52,120 nt of DNA from an uncultured bacterium (GTDB taxonomy: Bacteria; Verrucomicrobiota; Kiritimatiellia; RFP12; UBA1067): NCBI GenBank assembly GCA_902769585.1, contig CACXPT010000001.1:1-52120 (forward strand). The letters run 5' to 3'. This document shows positions 25,961-36,100 of the stretch, one piece after another. Numbering within the stretch: the first letter of the stretch is position 1; every line of letters starts with the position of its first letter. Made by a program: the position numbers and the translations under genes. The notes under the pieces are model-generated. The model was not told where the DNA came from and ran no database searches. It saw only the letters and a program-made list of their open reading frames with translations.

Positions 25961-25989
25961 TTCACAGGTCGCGCGAGTTGTGCTAAAAT
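25961..25989 (+). promoter_or_regulatory. Promoter of the first giant repeat-protein gene
   Basis: TTCACA (25961-25966), a 17-bp spacer and extended -10 TGC plus TAAAAT (25984-25989). The sequence from TTTTGCC through the -10 is conserved before the second giant gene (33050-33078). Confidence 0.7.
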
Positions 25990-26024
25990 GCATTGCGTCC
26001 AAAGGAAAAAAGGATGTTTCTGCC

Positions 26025-29000
26025 ATGAAAAAAATACTCGCAACCATCGTAGCGGCCGTCTGCGCGGCCTTCGGCGCTTTTGCAGCGACGATCAATCTCG
26101 ACGACGTCCAATCCAACATCATGGTTCACGACGGCGACGTCCTTACAGGCAATCTCATAGAGCGCACGCCGATGTACATACCGAAGATTCTCATCGAGGC
26201 CGGCGCCACGGTGACGATCTCGAACACCGTCATCCACGGCCACACGTATGCCGAAAACGTACTCGACTTGGGCGACGGCGGGTTCAATAACGACTGGGCG
26301 GGCATCACGTGCGCGGGGAGGGCGACGATCATCCTCTGCGCGACGAACGTGGTTCGCGGCTGCCAGACCGCACCAGCCATATATATTCCGGAAGGATACT
26401 CGCTGACGATCAAAGGCGACGGAAAACTTGCCGCCTATAGCGGCGGCTTGGCTGCGGCCATAGGCGGCGGGTACCGCCGGCCCTGCGGCAACATCTACAT
26501 TCAGGGCGGCAAGATATCGGCGTATGGCGTCGACCAGGGGATGTTTCGCGGCGGTGGCGCCGGCATCGGCGGCGGCAGCCAATCCAGTTGCGGCGACATC
26601 GTCATTTCCGGTGGCGAATTGGACGTGGGTGCCGTGAAGGGCGCGGGCATCGGCAGCGGTCCCAGCGGTTTATGCGGCAACATCACCATTTCCGGCGGAG
26701 AAGTGATCAGCCACTTCGCCGCTACGGGACAGCCCGGCATCGGAAGCGGCGAGAACGGGGAGTGCGGCTGGATTGAGATCACAGGCGGCGATGTCGGCGT
26801 GTCGGGCGGCAATGGCGCGGCGGGGATAGGCTCCGGTAGAGAAGCCGTCTGCGGCGACATCGACTTCAGGGGCGGCAAAATCACCGCCTACGGCGGCGCC
26901 GGAGGCGCGGGCGTCGGATCGGGGGTTGAAGGCACATGCGGCACGACACGCATCTGGACGGGCATCTCCCGCGTAAAAATCACGCGCGGCGACAAGAGCG
27001 CGGGCATCATGGGCCCGGGCAGCAATGGCACCTCGCCCACGGCCGCATGGGTGCAGGGCGCCGGCCTTGTCCGCACGCAGCCGAACGAAGACACTTTCAT
27101 TTTCATGTGGGACGGCAACCTCGCCACGCGCACGTGCGACGTGATCGCGTACGATGGCATGGAACTCTACGGAACCCTTTCCGGCAACTACAAGGTCAGC
27201 ATCGCCGCCGGCGCGACGGTGACGCTGAACGGCATCACCATCAACGGCGTCAACAACGAGTCCTACGAGTTCGCCGGGCTCAACCTCCTCGGCGATGCGA
27301 CGCTGATCCTCGCCGACGGAAAAAGCAACACCGTCAAGGGTTTTGAAAGGAACTACCCCGGCGTCTATGTCCCGCCGGGCCATAAGCTCACGATTGCCGG
27401 CTCCGGTACGCTCACGGCGTCCAGCAACGGATTTGGCGCAGGCATCGGCGGCGGCTTCGAGATTGACTGCGGCGACATCGACATCAATGGCGGCATCATC
27501 ACCGCCACTGGCGGTACACAGGCTGCGGGCATCGGCGGCGGCGGCAGTGCCAACCACGGCACCATCAAAATCAATGCCGGCATAAGGCTTGTCACCGCCA
27601 CGGGCGGTAATTTGGCCGCGCCCATCGGCAATGGCAATGACGGCACCGGCGGCAACGTGACGATTGATAGCGGCCTGAGAAACGAGTTTCCCGCCGGCAC
27701 GAACAAGCGTATCATCAGTCCGGTCTGGGACGGTGACCTTTCAAAACTGATTGCCGGCGAAGAAGTGACCGCGTACGACGGCATGACCATCTTCGGCAGG
27801 ATGACCAACAAGGCCAAGGTGTCCATCGCCGCTGGTGCGTGGGTCACCCTCAGGTCGGTAGACATCACCTTCGATGGTAGCGACGCGAACTGCCCGTGGG
27901 CCGGCCTTACCTGCAAGGGCAACGCGACGCTCATACTTGAGGGCGTGAACTGGGTCCAGGGCTTCCGCATGAATTATCCCGGCATCTACGTCCCGCCGAA
28001 CAAGACGCTGACGATCAAGGGCGGCGGCACGCTCAACGCCTACGGCAATGACTGGGGCGCCGGCATCGGCGGCGGCTACCAGCTCGCCTGCGGCAACATC
28101 GACATCCAGGGCGGCTTCATCGATGCGTATGGCGAAACCCGTGCCGCCGGCATCGGCGGCGGCTACGAGGCCGCCTGCGGCAGCATCCATATCGCGGCGA
28201 GCGTCGCCAAGGTCAGGGCCAGGAGCGGCGAAAATGCCGTCCGTCCGATCGGCGCGGGCAATAACGGCACCGGCGGCAACGTGACGGTCGACAGCGGCGT
28301 GAAGGACGAGACGAGCACCGACGGCAGGACGCGCACGATCACGTGGAACGGCGACCTCTCCAACCTCACGGGCGACATGGAAGCCGTCAACGGCACGGTG
28401 ATCCACGGCACGCTTTCCGGCAAGTATAAGGTCTCCATTGCCGCCGATGCGTCTGTGACGCTTTCCAACGCCGTTATCCGCGGCGTGAACGACGTCAACT
28501 GCCCGTGGGCCGGTCTTACATGCGAAGGCCACGCCACGATCACACTGGCCGGCGACAACGAGATCAACGGTTTCTACAAGGACTCCCCCGGCATATACGT
28601 TCCCGAGGGCAAGACGCTGACCATTAACGGCAGCGGCACCGCCACGCTCTTCGCGTCGAGCATCTACGGCGCGGGCATCGGCGGCGGCGCGGGCCAGGCC
28701 TGTGGTAACCTCAACATCCAGAGCGGCATCATCACGGCGGTCGGCGGCGGCTACAGCGCCGGCATCGGCAGCGGTCGCGGCCAGGCCTGCGGCACCATCG
28801 CCATCAGCCCCAGCGTGACACGCGTCATGGCCACATGCGGGAACAATGCCACCAGTCCGATCGGCGCGGGCTATGGCGGCTCCAGCGGCACGATTACAGT
28901 GAATGGCGTGGGTACGACGCTCACCGACACGACGTCCGGCAAGACGCGCACCATCTGCTGGAACGGCGATCTCTCCCTGACGTCTGGCGACGGCAGGACG

Positions 29001-32000
29001 GCATTCCACGGCATGACGCTCTACAAATCCCTGGCGAGCGGCGCGCTGCGCAAGTTCGACATCGAGGCCGGCGCGACCGTGACCATCTCCAATGCGACGA
29101 TCAACGGCACGGACAGCACCGACGCCAAATGGGCCGGCCTCACCTGCAAAGGCGACGCGACGATAAATCTCGTTGGCTCCAGCACCGTCAAGGGCTTTTA
29201 CTATGACTATCCCGGCATACACGTGCCCACGAACGCGACGCTGACCATCCGGGGCGACGGCTCGCTCACGGCGTCCAGCAACGGCTATGGCGCCGGCATC
29301 GGCGGCGGCTACCAGGTCGGCTGCGGCGACATAGCAATCGAGAGCGGCACGATTACCGCGACGGGCGGCGACAGGGCCGCCGGCATCGGCGGCGGCGCCT
29401 ATACCAAGTGCGGCACGATCACGATCGGCCAGGGTATAACGCGCGTCACCGCGACATGTGGTAATAACACCAATCTGAAGCCGATCGGCCCAGGAACAGC
29501 GGGCTCCGGCGGGGAAGTCGTTCTCGACGGCGTGTTCGAAGACGTGACCAGCGGCACAACGCGCACGATCACGCCCGCCTGGGACGGCAACCTCTCGACG
29601 CTCGACCATAACGTGACGGCGGTGAATGGCACGGTCATCCACGGTACGCTCGCCGGACAGTACAAGGTGTCCATCGCCGCCGGCGCGACGGTGACGCTCT
29701 CGAACGCGACGATTACCTGCGGCAACAACAATGGCAACTACGGCTGGGCGGGTCTCACGTGTCTCGGCAGTGCGACGATCATTCTGAAAAAGACGAATAT
29801 CGTAAAGGGCTTCTACGAGGACTATCCCGGTATCCACGTGCCCGAGGGCAAGATGCTGGTGATTCAGGGCACGGGTACGCTCACGGCGTCCAGCAACGGC
29901 TACGGGGCCGGTATCGGCGGCGGCTTCAACATTGCCTGCGGCGATATCGCGGTCATGAGCGGCACGATTGAAGCGACGGGCGGCAAATACTCCGCCGGTA
30001 TCGGCGGCTCACATGATAGCGAGTGTGGCAACATCTATATCGGCGGTGTTGCGCCGAGCACCTACGGCGGGGCGGCGGTGACAGCGACCGGCGGTGTCAA
30101 CGGTGCGGGTATCGGCAGTGGCGGACAGGGCGGCAGTTGCGGCAATATCATGATTGTTGGTTCTGAAACGCAAGTGACCGCGACCGGCGGCACCGGTGGC
30201 GCGGGTATCGGCAGCGGCAATGGCGAAGGCAGCACCTGCGGCACGATCACCCTCTATGCCGGGATGATTGTGGCGAACGGCGGCGCGTATGCGGCTGGCA
30301 TCGGCTGTGGGTTCAACACAAGCAGCAGCGGCGTCATTACCATCGTCGCCGATTCGACCGCCACGACCCGCGTAACGGCAATATGCGGAACCGGGGCGGC
30401 AACTCCAATCGGCGCGGAGGGTGGCGCGACATGCGACGGCGTCTCCGTCGCAGCCTCTCTGTACGACGACCACGGCAGCCCGACGCGCTTCATTTCGGCC
30501 GAGTTTCCATGGGACGGCAACCTCTCGACGCTCGACCATGACGCGACGGCGCGCGACGGCACGGTCATCCACGGCACGCTTGGCGGCAGCCACAAGGTGT
30601 CGATCGCCGACGGCGCGACGGTGACGATCTCGAATGCCGTCATCAACGCCGACGGTTCCCTTGAGGGAAGCTTCGCGGGCCTCACGTGCGAAGGCAATGC
30701 CACGATCGTTCTTCTCGGCGAAAACACCGTCAAGGCATTCCACAACTTCTATCCGGGCATCTACGTGCCTGCGAACATGACGCTGACCATCCAGGGAACC
30801 GGCTCGCTGACGGCGAACGTCCACAGCGGCGACAGCTGGGCCGCCGGCATCGGCGGAGGCTACAGCTACGGTTCCGTTTACCTGAACTGCGGCAATGTCG
30901 TGATTGCGGGCGGTACTGTCGTCGCGAACGGCGGCTTCAGGAGCGCGGGCATCGGCGGCGGCTACAGGTCGAATTGCGGCGACATCGCGATCGGCTCGGG
31001 AATCAAGAGCGTCGTCGCGACGCGCGGCACGGTCGATGTCGAGGGTTTCGTGGTCGAGGCGATCGGTGCAGGGTTCGACGGCAATCGCGGCACCGTCACC
31101 GTCGATTCCTCGCTGTACGACGATGACGGCGATCCCACGCGCACCATAATGAAAGACCCGCCGTGGGACGGCAACCTCGCGACGTTGACGCGCGACGCGA
31201 CGGCACAAAACGGCACGGTCATCTACGGCACGCTCGCCGGCAACTACAAGGTGTCCATCGCCGACGGCGCGACGGTGACGCTCTCCAACGCCGTCATCAA
31301 CGCCGACGGCAGCCTGACTGGCGCCTGGGCGGGCCTTACCTGCCTCGGCGACGCCACGATTGTCCTTGCGGCTGGAAGCGAAAGCGTCGTCAAGGCGTTC
31401 AACGACGAATATCCCGGCATCCACGTGCCGACAGGCTACACGTTGACCATTCAAGGAACCGGATCGCTGACGGCGAGTGCCAAGAGCGCCGAGGCCATGG
31501 CCGCAGGCATCGGCGGCGGATGCACAACCAGCTTCTCGCAGATAAACTGCGGCAGCATCTCCATCGAGGGCGGCACCGTCATTGCGACGGGTGGTACTAG
31601 AAGCGCCGGTATCGGAAGTGCCTACCGAGGCACGTGCGGCGACATTACGATTGGCGCGGGAATCACGCGCGTTGTCGCCACGCGCGGTTATGTTGAGGAT
31701 GGCATTGAAGATCCGGTCGAGCCGATTGGCGCAGGACTCGGCGGCAATCGCGGCACCGTCACCGTCGATTCCTCGCTGAACGATGATAACGGCAGCCCGA
31801 CTCGCACCATTACCCAGTGGGTCTGGGACGGCAACCTCGCCACGCTGACGCGCAACGCGATGGCGCGCGACGGCACGGTCATCCACGGCACGCTCGCCGG
31901 CAACTACAAGGTGTACATCGCCGACGGCGCGACGGTGACGCTCTCGAACGCGAATGTCAATGCCGGCTGCAGCCTCAGCGGCACATGGGCCGGTCTGACA

Positions 32001-32945
32001 TGCGCGGGCGATGCGACGATCATCCTTGCGGATGGAAGCGTAAATACCGTTTATGGATTCTATGACGAGAGCACTAACTATGGAGACTATCCCGGCCTCT
32101 ACGTGCCCGTCGGCTCTACGTTGACCATTGCTGGCACCGGCACGCTCAATGCACATGGCGATGGCGCTGGCGTTCGCACGTGCCAGGCAGCCGGCATCGG
32201 TGGCGGCTTTGAGATTCCATGCGGCAATATAGTCATTGCGGGCGGCACGATCAATGCGTATGGCGGCAGCAACAGCGCGGGCATCGGCGGCGGTTACCAC
32301 GCTTCCTGCGGAACGATTTCCATCACGGGTGGAAACGTCACTGCCAAGAATGTACAGTCGGCCGCCGGCATTGGCAGTGGATACAATGGGAGCTGCGGCA
32401 CCATTACAATTGGTTCTGGCATCGTCCGTGTCGTGGCCAAGAGCCGGCGCATGGAAGGTCAATACGGGGAGCCGGTTGGAAAGTGCTTGTATGGCACTTC
32501 CGTCACCGTCAACGTGGATCCCGCTTTGACCAAGACGGAAGAGGACACGGAAGAGAACTACCTGTTCTACAAAGTCTGGACTTACGAGCCTACAGCGTCC
32601 GGTTCGTACGCGGCGTGGGCGACGGCGAACGGCGTGTCGGGCGCGTGGGATGCGGTTGACGCGAACGGCATCGCCAACGTGTTCCGCTATGCGTTCAACA
32701 AACCGACGGGGCTGTTCACCGATCCGGTGCTCCTCGACATCACGTTCAACGAGCAGGGCAAGGCGGTCATTTTGACGCCGCCGCTCGTGAACGGCGCCGG
32801 CTTCACCTTCACGATCGGGGCCTCGGACAACGTGGATGGCACGGGGAACGCCGCGTCGTATCAGCTCAACGCCTCCGGCGAGACGGTGATCGACGAGACG
32901 GGCAAGAGCACGCGCTTCTTCCGTCTCCGCGCCGTGACGCAGTAG
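26025..32945 (+). CDS. Giant secreted tandem-repeat beta-solenoid protein (2306 aa)
   Basis: The signal peptide is KKILATIVAAVCAAFGAFA. Then come nine tandem units of about 206 residues; unit 6 is about 310. Each unit runs in the same order: WDGNL opening; GTVIHGTL; YKVSIAAGATVTLSNA; WAGLTC with DATI; VKGFY with YPGIYVP; TLTIKG with LTASSNG; then two to six rungs built on AGIGGG, CGNI and GGxIxATGG; then IGAG with a GTVTVDS and TRTI close. The short strands with Gly turns point to a right-handed beta-helix fibre. The last 115 residues are a distinct module ending RFFRLRAVTQ, shared with the next gene. No transmembrane anchor or LPXTG-like signal is visible. A role as surface fibre, adhesin or glycan-binding scaffold is inferred. 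The start follows AAAGGAAAAAAGGATG. Confidence 0.85.
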   Translation: MKKILATIVAAVCAAFGAFAATINLDDVQSNIMVHDGDVLTGNLIERTPMYIPKILIEAGATVTISNTVIHGHTYAENVLDLGDGGFNNDWAGITCAGRATIILCATNVVRGCQTAPAIYIPEGYSLTIKGDGKLAAYSGGLAAAIGGGYRRPCGNIYIQGGKISAYGVDQGMFRGGGAGIGGGSQSSCGDIVISGGELDVGAVKGAGIGSGPSGLCGNITISGGEVISHFAATGQPGIGSGENGECGWIEITGGDVGVSGGNGAAGIGSGREAVCGDIDFRGGKITAYGGAGGAGVGSGVEGTCGTTRIWTGISRVKITRGDKSAGIMGPGSNGTSPTAAWVQGAGLVRTQPNEDTFIFMWDGNLATRTCDVIAYDGMELYGTLSGNYKVSIAAGATVTLNGITINGVNNESYEFAGLNLLGDATLILADGKSNTVKGFERNYPGVYVPPGHKLTIAGSGTLTASSNGFGAGIGGGFEIDCGDIDINGGIITATGGTQAAGIGGGGSANHGTIKINAGIRLVTATGGNLAAPIGNGNDGTGGNVTIDSGLRNEFPAGTNKRIISPVWDGDLSKLIAGEEVTAYDGMTIFGRMTNKAKVSIAAGAWVTLRSVDITFDGSDANCPWAGLTCKGNATLILEGVNWVQGFRMNYPGIYVPPNKTLTIKGGGTLNAYGNDWGAGIGGGYQLACGNIDIQGGFIDAYGETRAAGIGGGYEAACGSIHIAASVAKVRARSGENAVRPIGAGNNGTGGNVTVDSGVKDETSTDGRTRTITWNGDLSNLTGDMEAVNGTVIHGTLSGKYKVSIAADASVTLSNAVIRGVNDVNCPWAGLTCEGHATITLAGDNEINGFYKDSPGIYVPEGKTLTINGSGTATLFASSIYGAGIGGGAGQACGNLNIQSGIITAVGGGYSAGIGSGRGQACGTIAISPSVTRVMATCGNNATSPIGAGYGGSSGTITVNGVGTTLTDTTSGKTRTICWNGDLSLTSGDGRTAFHGMTLYKSLASGALRKFDIEAGATVTISNATINGTDSTDAKWAGLTCKGDATINLVGSSTVKGFYYDYPGIHVPTNATLTIRGDGSLTASSNGYGAGIGGGYQVGCGDIAIESGTITATGGDRAAGIGGGAYTKCGTITIGQGITRVTATCGNNTNLKPIGPGTAGSGGEVVLDGVFEDVTSGTTRTITPAWDGNLSTLDHNVTAVNGTVIHGTLAGQYKVSIAAGATVTLSNATITCGNNNGNYGWAGLTCLGSATIILKKTNIVKGFYEDYPGIHVPEGKMLVIQGTGTLTASSNGYGAGIGGGFNIACGDIAVMSGTIEATGGKYSAGIGGSHDSECGNIYIGGVAPSTYGGAAVTATGGVNGAGIGSGGQGGSCGNIMIVGSETQVTATGGTGGAGIGSGNGEGSTCGTITLYAGMIVANGGAYAAGIGCGFNTSSSGVITIVADSTATTRVTAICGTGAATPIGAEGGATCDGVSVAASLYDDHGSPTRFISAEFPWDGNLSTLDHDATARDGTVIHGTLGGSHKVSIADGATVTISNAVINADGSLEGSFAGLTCEGNATIVLLGENTVKAFHNFYPGIYVPANMTLTIQGTGSLTANVHSGDSWAAGIGGGYSYGSVYLNCGNVVIAGGTVVANGGFRSAGIGGGYRSNCGDIAIGSGIKSVVATRGTVDVEGFVVEAIGAGFDGNRGTVTVDSSLYDDDGDPTRTIMKDPPWDGNLATLTRDATAQNGTVIYGTLAGNYKVSIADGATVTLSNAVINADGSLTGAWAGLTCLGDATIVLAAGSESVVKAFNDEYPGIHVPTGYTLTIQGTGSLTASAKSAEAMAAGIGGGCTTSFSQINCGSISIEGGTVIATGGTRSAGIGSAYRGTCGDITIGAGITRVVATRGYVEDGIEDPVEPIGAGLGGNRGTVTVDSSLNDDNGSPTRTITQWVWDGNLATLTRNAMARDGTVIHGTLAGNYKVYIADGATVTLSNANVNAGCSLSGTWAGLTCAGDATIILADGSVNTVYGFYDESTNYGDYPGLYVPVGSTLTIAGTGTLNAHGDGAGVRTCQAAGIGGGFEIPCGNIVIAGGTINAYGGSNSAGIGGGYHASCGTISITGGNVTAKNVQSAAGIGSGYNGSCGTITIGSGIVRVVAKSRRMEGQYGEPVGKCLYGTSVTVNVDPALTKTEEDTEENYLFYKVWTYEPTASGSYAAWATANGVSGAWDAVDANGIANVFRYAFNKPTGLFTDPVLLDITFNEQGKAVILTPPLVNGAGFTFTIGASDNVDGTGNAASYQLNASGETVIDETGKSTRFFRLRAVTQ
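27108..32577 (+). repeat. Tandem protein-repeat units 2-9 of the first giant gene
   Basis: Units open with the Trp codon of WDGNL or WNGDL at 27108, 27726, 28344, 28959, 29580, 30510, 31164 and 31824. Spacing is 618, 618, 615, 621, 930, 654 and 660 bases, all multiples of three. Unit 6 is longer because it has extra AGIGGG rungs. Unit 1 (about 26085-27107) is the most diverged and richest in rungs. Confidence 0.85.
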
Positions 32946-32967
32946 CGCGCGGCTCGTGCGTCCGCTT

Positions 32968-33002
32968 ACTGGGACAACGGACGGGACGTCCGTTGTCCCA
33001 GT
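32968..33002. terminator. Perfect 16-bp inverted repeat after the first giant gene
   Basis: Arms 32968-32983 and 32987-33002 pair without mismatch around GGA. The core (ACAACGG...CCGTTGT) resembles the palindrome at 953-973. Its position between the two giant genes fits a terminator-like barrier, though the following sequence is only moderately T-rich. Confidence 0.55.
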
Positions 33003-33049
33003 GGCGGCGTCCGGCAATTTATTTTGCCCTTTTTGCCAAAATTAGCATC

Positions 33050-33078
33050 TTCACAGGTTGCGCGGGTTATGCTAGAAT
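33050..33078 (+). promoter_or_regulatory. Promoter of the second giant repeat-protein gene
   Basis: TTCACA (33050-33055), a 17-bp spacer and extended -10 TGC plus TAGAAT (33073-33078). The upstream block TTTTGCC, TTTTTGCCAAAAT and AGCATC matches that of the first giant gene almost base for base. AAAGGATG serves as the Shine-Dalgarno region. Confidence 0.7.
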
Positions 33079-33114
33079 CACGCTATACAACGGCAACCAA
33101 AGGATGACTCTGCC

Positions 33115-36100
33115 ATGAAAAAACTGCTCGCAACCATTGTCGTGGCCGTCTGCGCGGCCTTTACGGCTTCAGCCGCCAAGATCGATCTGTCGACCGTGAC
33201 CGCCAACAAGACGCTCGCCAACGGCGATGTCGCCTACGGCACGCTCGGCGCGAACGTCAAGGTGTCCATCGCCGTCGGCGCCACGGTGACGATTTCCAAC
33301 GCCGTGATCAACGGCGTGGACAACTCAAACTACAACTGGGCGGGCATCACGTGCAACGGCAACGCGACGATCATCGTCAAGGGCGTGAACACGGTCAAGG
33401 GCTTCTACGACGTAAAGCCCGGTATCCACGTTCCGTGGGGGAGCACGCTCACGATCCTGGGCGACGGCAGGCTCACGGCCAGCAGCAACGGCTCCGGCGC
33501 GGGCATCGGCGGCGGATTTGACCTAGATTGCGGAAACATCGTGATCAGCAACGCCACGGTCACCGCCACGGGCCGCGACCCGTCCGCCGGCATCGGCGGC
33601 GGCGGCTTCAGCGCCTGCGGCAGCATCACGATCGGGGGGAGCGCAACCGTCACCGCGACGGGCGGGGCCTGGGCCGCCGGTATCGGCGGCGGCAGCCAGG
33701 GCTCCTGCGGCACGGTCAGGATCGCCGGCGGCACGGTTACCGCCACTGCGACAGGCAGCAGCACCTATGCCTCCGGCATCGGCTGCGGCGACGACGGCAC
33801 CTGCACGCGCGTCGAGATCTCGAACGGAATCACCCTCGTCACCGCGACGGGCGGAGAAAGCGGCTCGCCGATCTACGGATCCGCGTCGGACTCCATTTCC
33901 CCTGATCTCGTGGACACTGTTTCCGGCAATACCCGCACACTCACAGGCGCGTCGTTCTTTGACGGCGACCTCGCGACGGTGACACGCAACGTGGCGGCAC
34001 AGGACGGCGCGGTCATCCACGGCACGCTTTCCGGCAACTACAAGATCTCCATCGCCGCCGGCGCGACGGTGATGCTCGCGAACGCCGCCATCAACGGCGT
34101 GAACAACTCCAGCTGCAACTGGGCCGGCCTCACGTGCAACGGCGACGCGACGATCATCGTCAAGGGCGTGAACACCGTCAAGGGCTTCTACGACGGCAAT
34201 CCCGGCATCTACGTCCCGCAGGGGAGCACGCTCACGATCCTGGGCGACGGCAGGCTCACGGCCAACAACAACGGCCATGCCGCCGGCATCGGCGGCGGAT
34301 ATAACCTGGCCTGCGGCAACATCGTGATCAGCAACGCCACGGTCATCGCGACAGGCCGCGACACGTCCGCCGGCATCGGCGGCGGCGGCGGCAGCGCCTG
34401 CGGCAGCATCACGATCGGAGGGAGCGCGACCGTCACCGCGACGGGCGGGGCCTGGGCCGCCGGCATCGGCGGCGGCAGCCAGGGCTCCTGCGGCACGGTC
34501 AGGATCGCCGGCGGCACGGTTGCCGCCACTGCGACAGGCAGCAGCACCTATGCCTCCGGCATCGGCCGCGGCGACGACGGCACCTGCACGCGCGTCGAGA
34601 TCTCGAACGGAATCACCCGCGTTACCGCGACGGGCGGAGAAAGCGGCGGCTCGCCGATCTACGGGTCCGAGTCGGACTACATTTCCCCAGATCTCGAGAA
34701 CACGGTTTCCGGCAATACCCGCACACTCAAAGGCGTGTCGCTCCTGGATATCGACCTCGCGACGGTGACGCGCGACGTGACGGCACTGGACGGCGCGGTC
34801 ATCTACGGCACGCTTTCCGGCAAATACAAGGTGTCGATCGCCGCCGGCGCGACCGTCACGCTCAGGGGGGGTACGATTCTCGTGGACGGCGTCGAGAATG
34901 ACACGAGCTGCAAATGGGCGGGCATAAACTGCCTCGGCGACGCGACGATCGTCCTCGAGGGGAACAACGACGTCAGGGGCTTCCACAGGGACTATCCCGG
35001 CATCCACGTCCCGCAGGGCTCCACGCTCACGATCAAGGGCTCCGGCTCGCTGGCGGCGTCCAGCAACGGCTTCGGCACGGGCATCGGCGGCGGCTACAAC
35101 ATTCCCTGCGGCAGCATCGACATCCAGAGCGGCTACATCGACGCCGAAGGCGGCAGCGGCGCCGCCGCCATCGGCGGGGGCGGCGGCGAGAACGCCTCGT
35201 GCGGCAACATACGCATCCGCGCGGGCGTGGCGCGCGTGCGCGCGGACGTTGTTGATGAGTACGGCAACCCCTGGCCGATCGGGCCCGGCGCGTACGGAAA
35301 CGGCGGGAATGTGACCGTCGATCCCGGGACGAAGAGCACGCAGGAGTCGCTGATGGGCGACATTCTCCGCCGCACGATAACCTGGGGCGGCAACCTCTCG
35401 CTCATAACTACCGACGTGACGGCGCTCTCGGGCACGGTCATCACCGGAACGCTCAACATGCCCTGCAAGGTCTCCATCGCCGACGGTGCCACGGTGACAG
35501 TTTTCAACGCGGTGATCAACGGATACGACAGCGCCGAGAACAGGTACGCTGGCCTCACGTGCCTCGGCTCCGCCACGATCAACCTCAAGGGCGGCAACAC
35601 CGTGCGCGGCTTCCACCACGACTATCCCGGCATCTACGTTCCTGCGGGCAACCTCCTCACGCTACAGGGTACAGGTATTCTCTCTGCATACAGCAACGGT
35701 TCCGGCGCGGGCATCGGCGGCGGGTACGGAATCGACTGCGGCGAAGTGGCGATCGACGGCGGAACCATAACGGCCGTCGGCGGCTATGCCGCGGCCGGCA
35801 TCGGCGGCGGATCGGGCGCGCTCTGCGGCATGATCCGCGTCAATTCCGAAGCCGTCCGTGTCGTGGCCACGAGCGGCCCGAACTGCGCCAACCCGATAGG
35901 CAAGGGCACGGGCGGAACCGGCGGCGCGGTAAGCGTGGACTCTACCTTCATAGACCGCACGGCCGGATCGACGCGCACCATCGTCAACAAGCGCGTCAAC
36001 CTTGCGCTGCTCGACGGCGACTTCATTGCAGAGAACGGGATGACCCTGTACGGAGTGCTCCAAGGAGCCTACAAGATTTCCATCGCCGACGGCGCGACGG

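Noticed and set aside
26025..32945. Autotransporter (type V) classification of the giant proteins
   Set aside because: The C-terminus is a short globular-looking module, not a beta-barrel translocator of about 250-300 residues with an aromatic end, so type V secretion is not supported.
30009..33017. A 1002-codon open frame on the minus strand opposite the first giant gene
   Set aside because: Long antisense frames are expected opposite GC-rich repeat genes with strong codon bias. The translation is rich in Ala, Arg and Asp without a start context, signal or family blocks, and similar frames occur opposite the second giant gene (for example 38350-41136).
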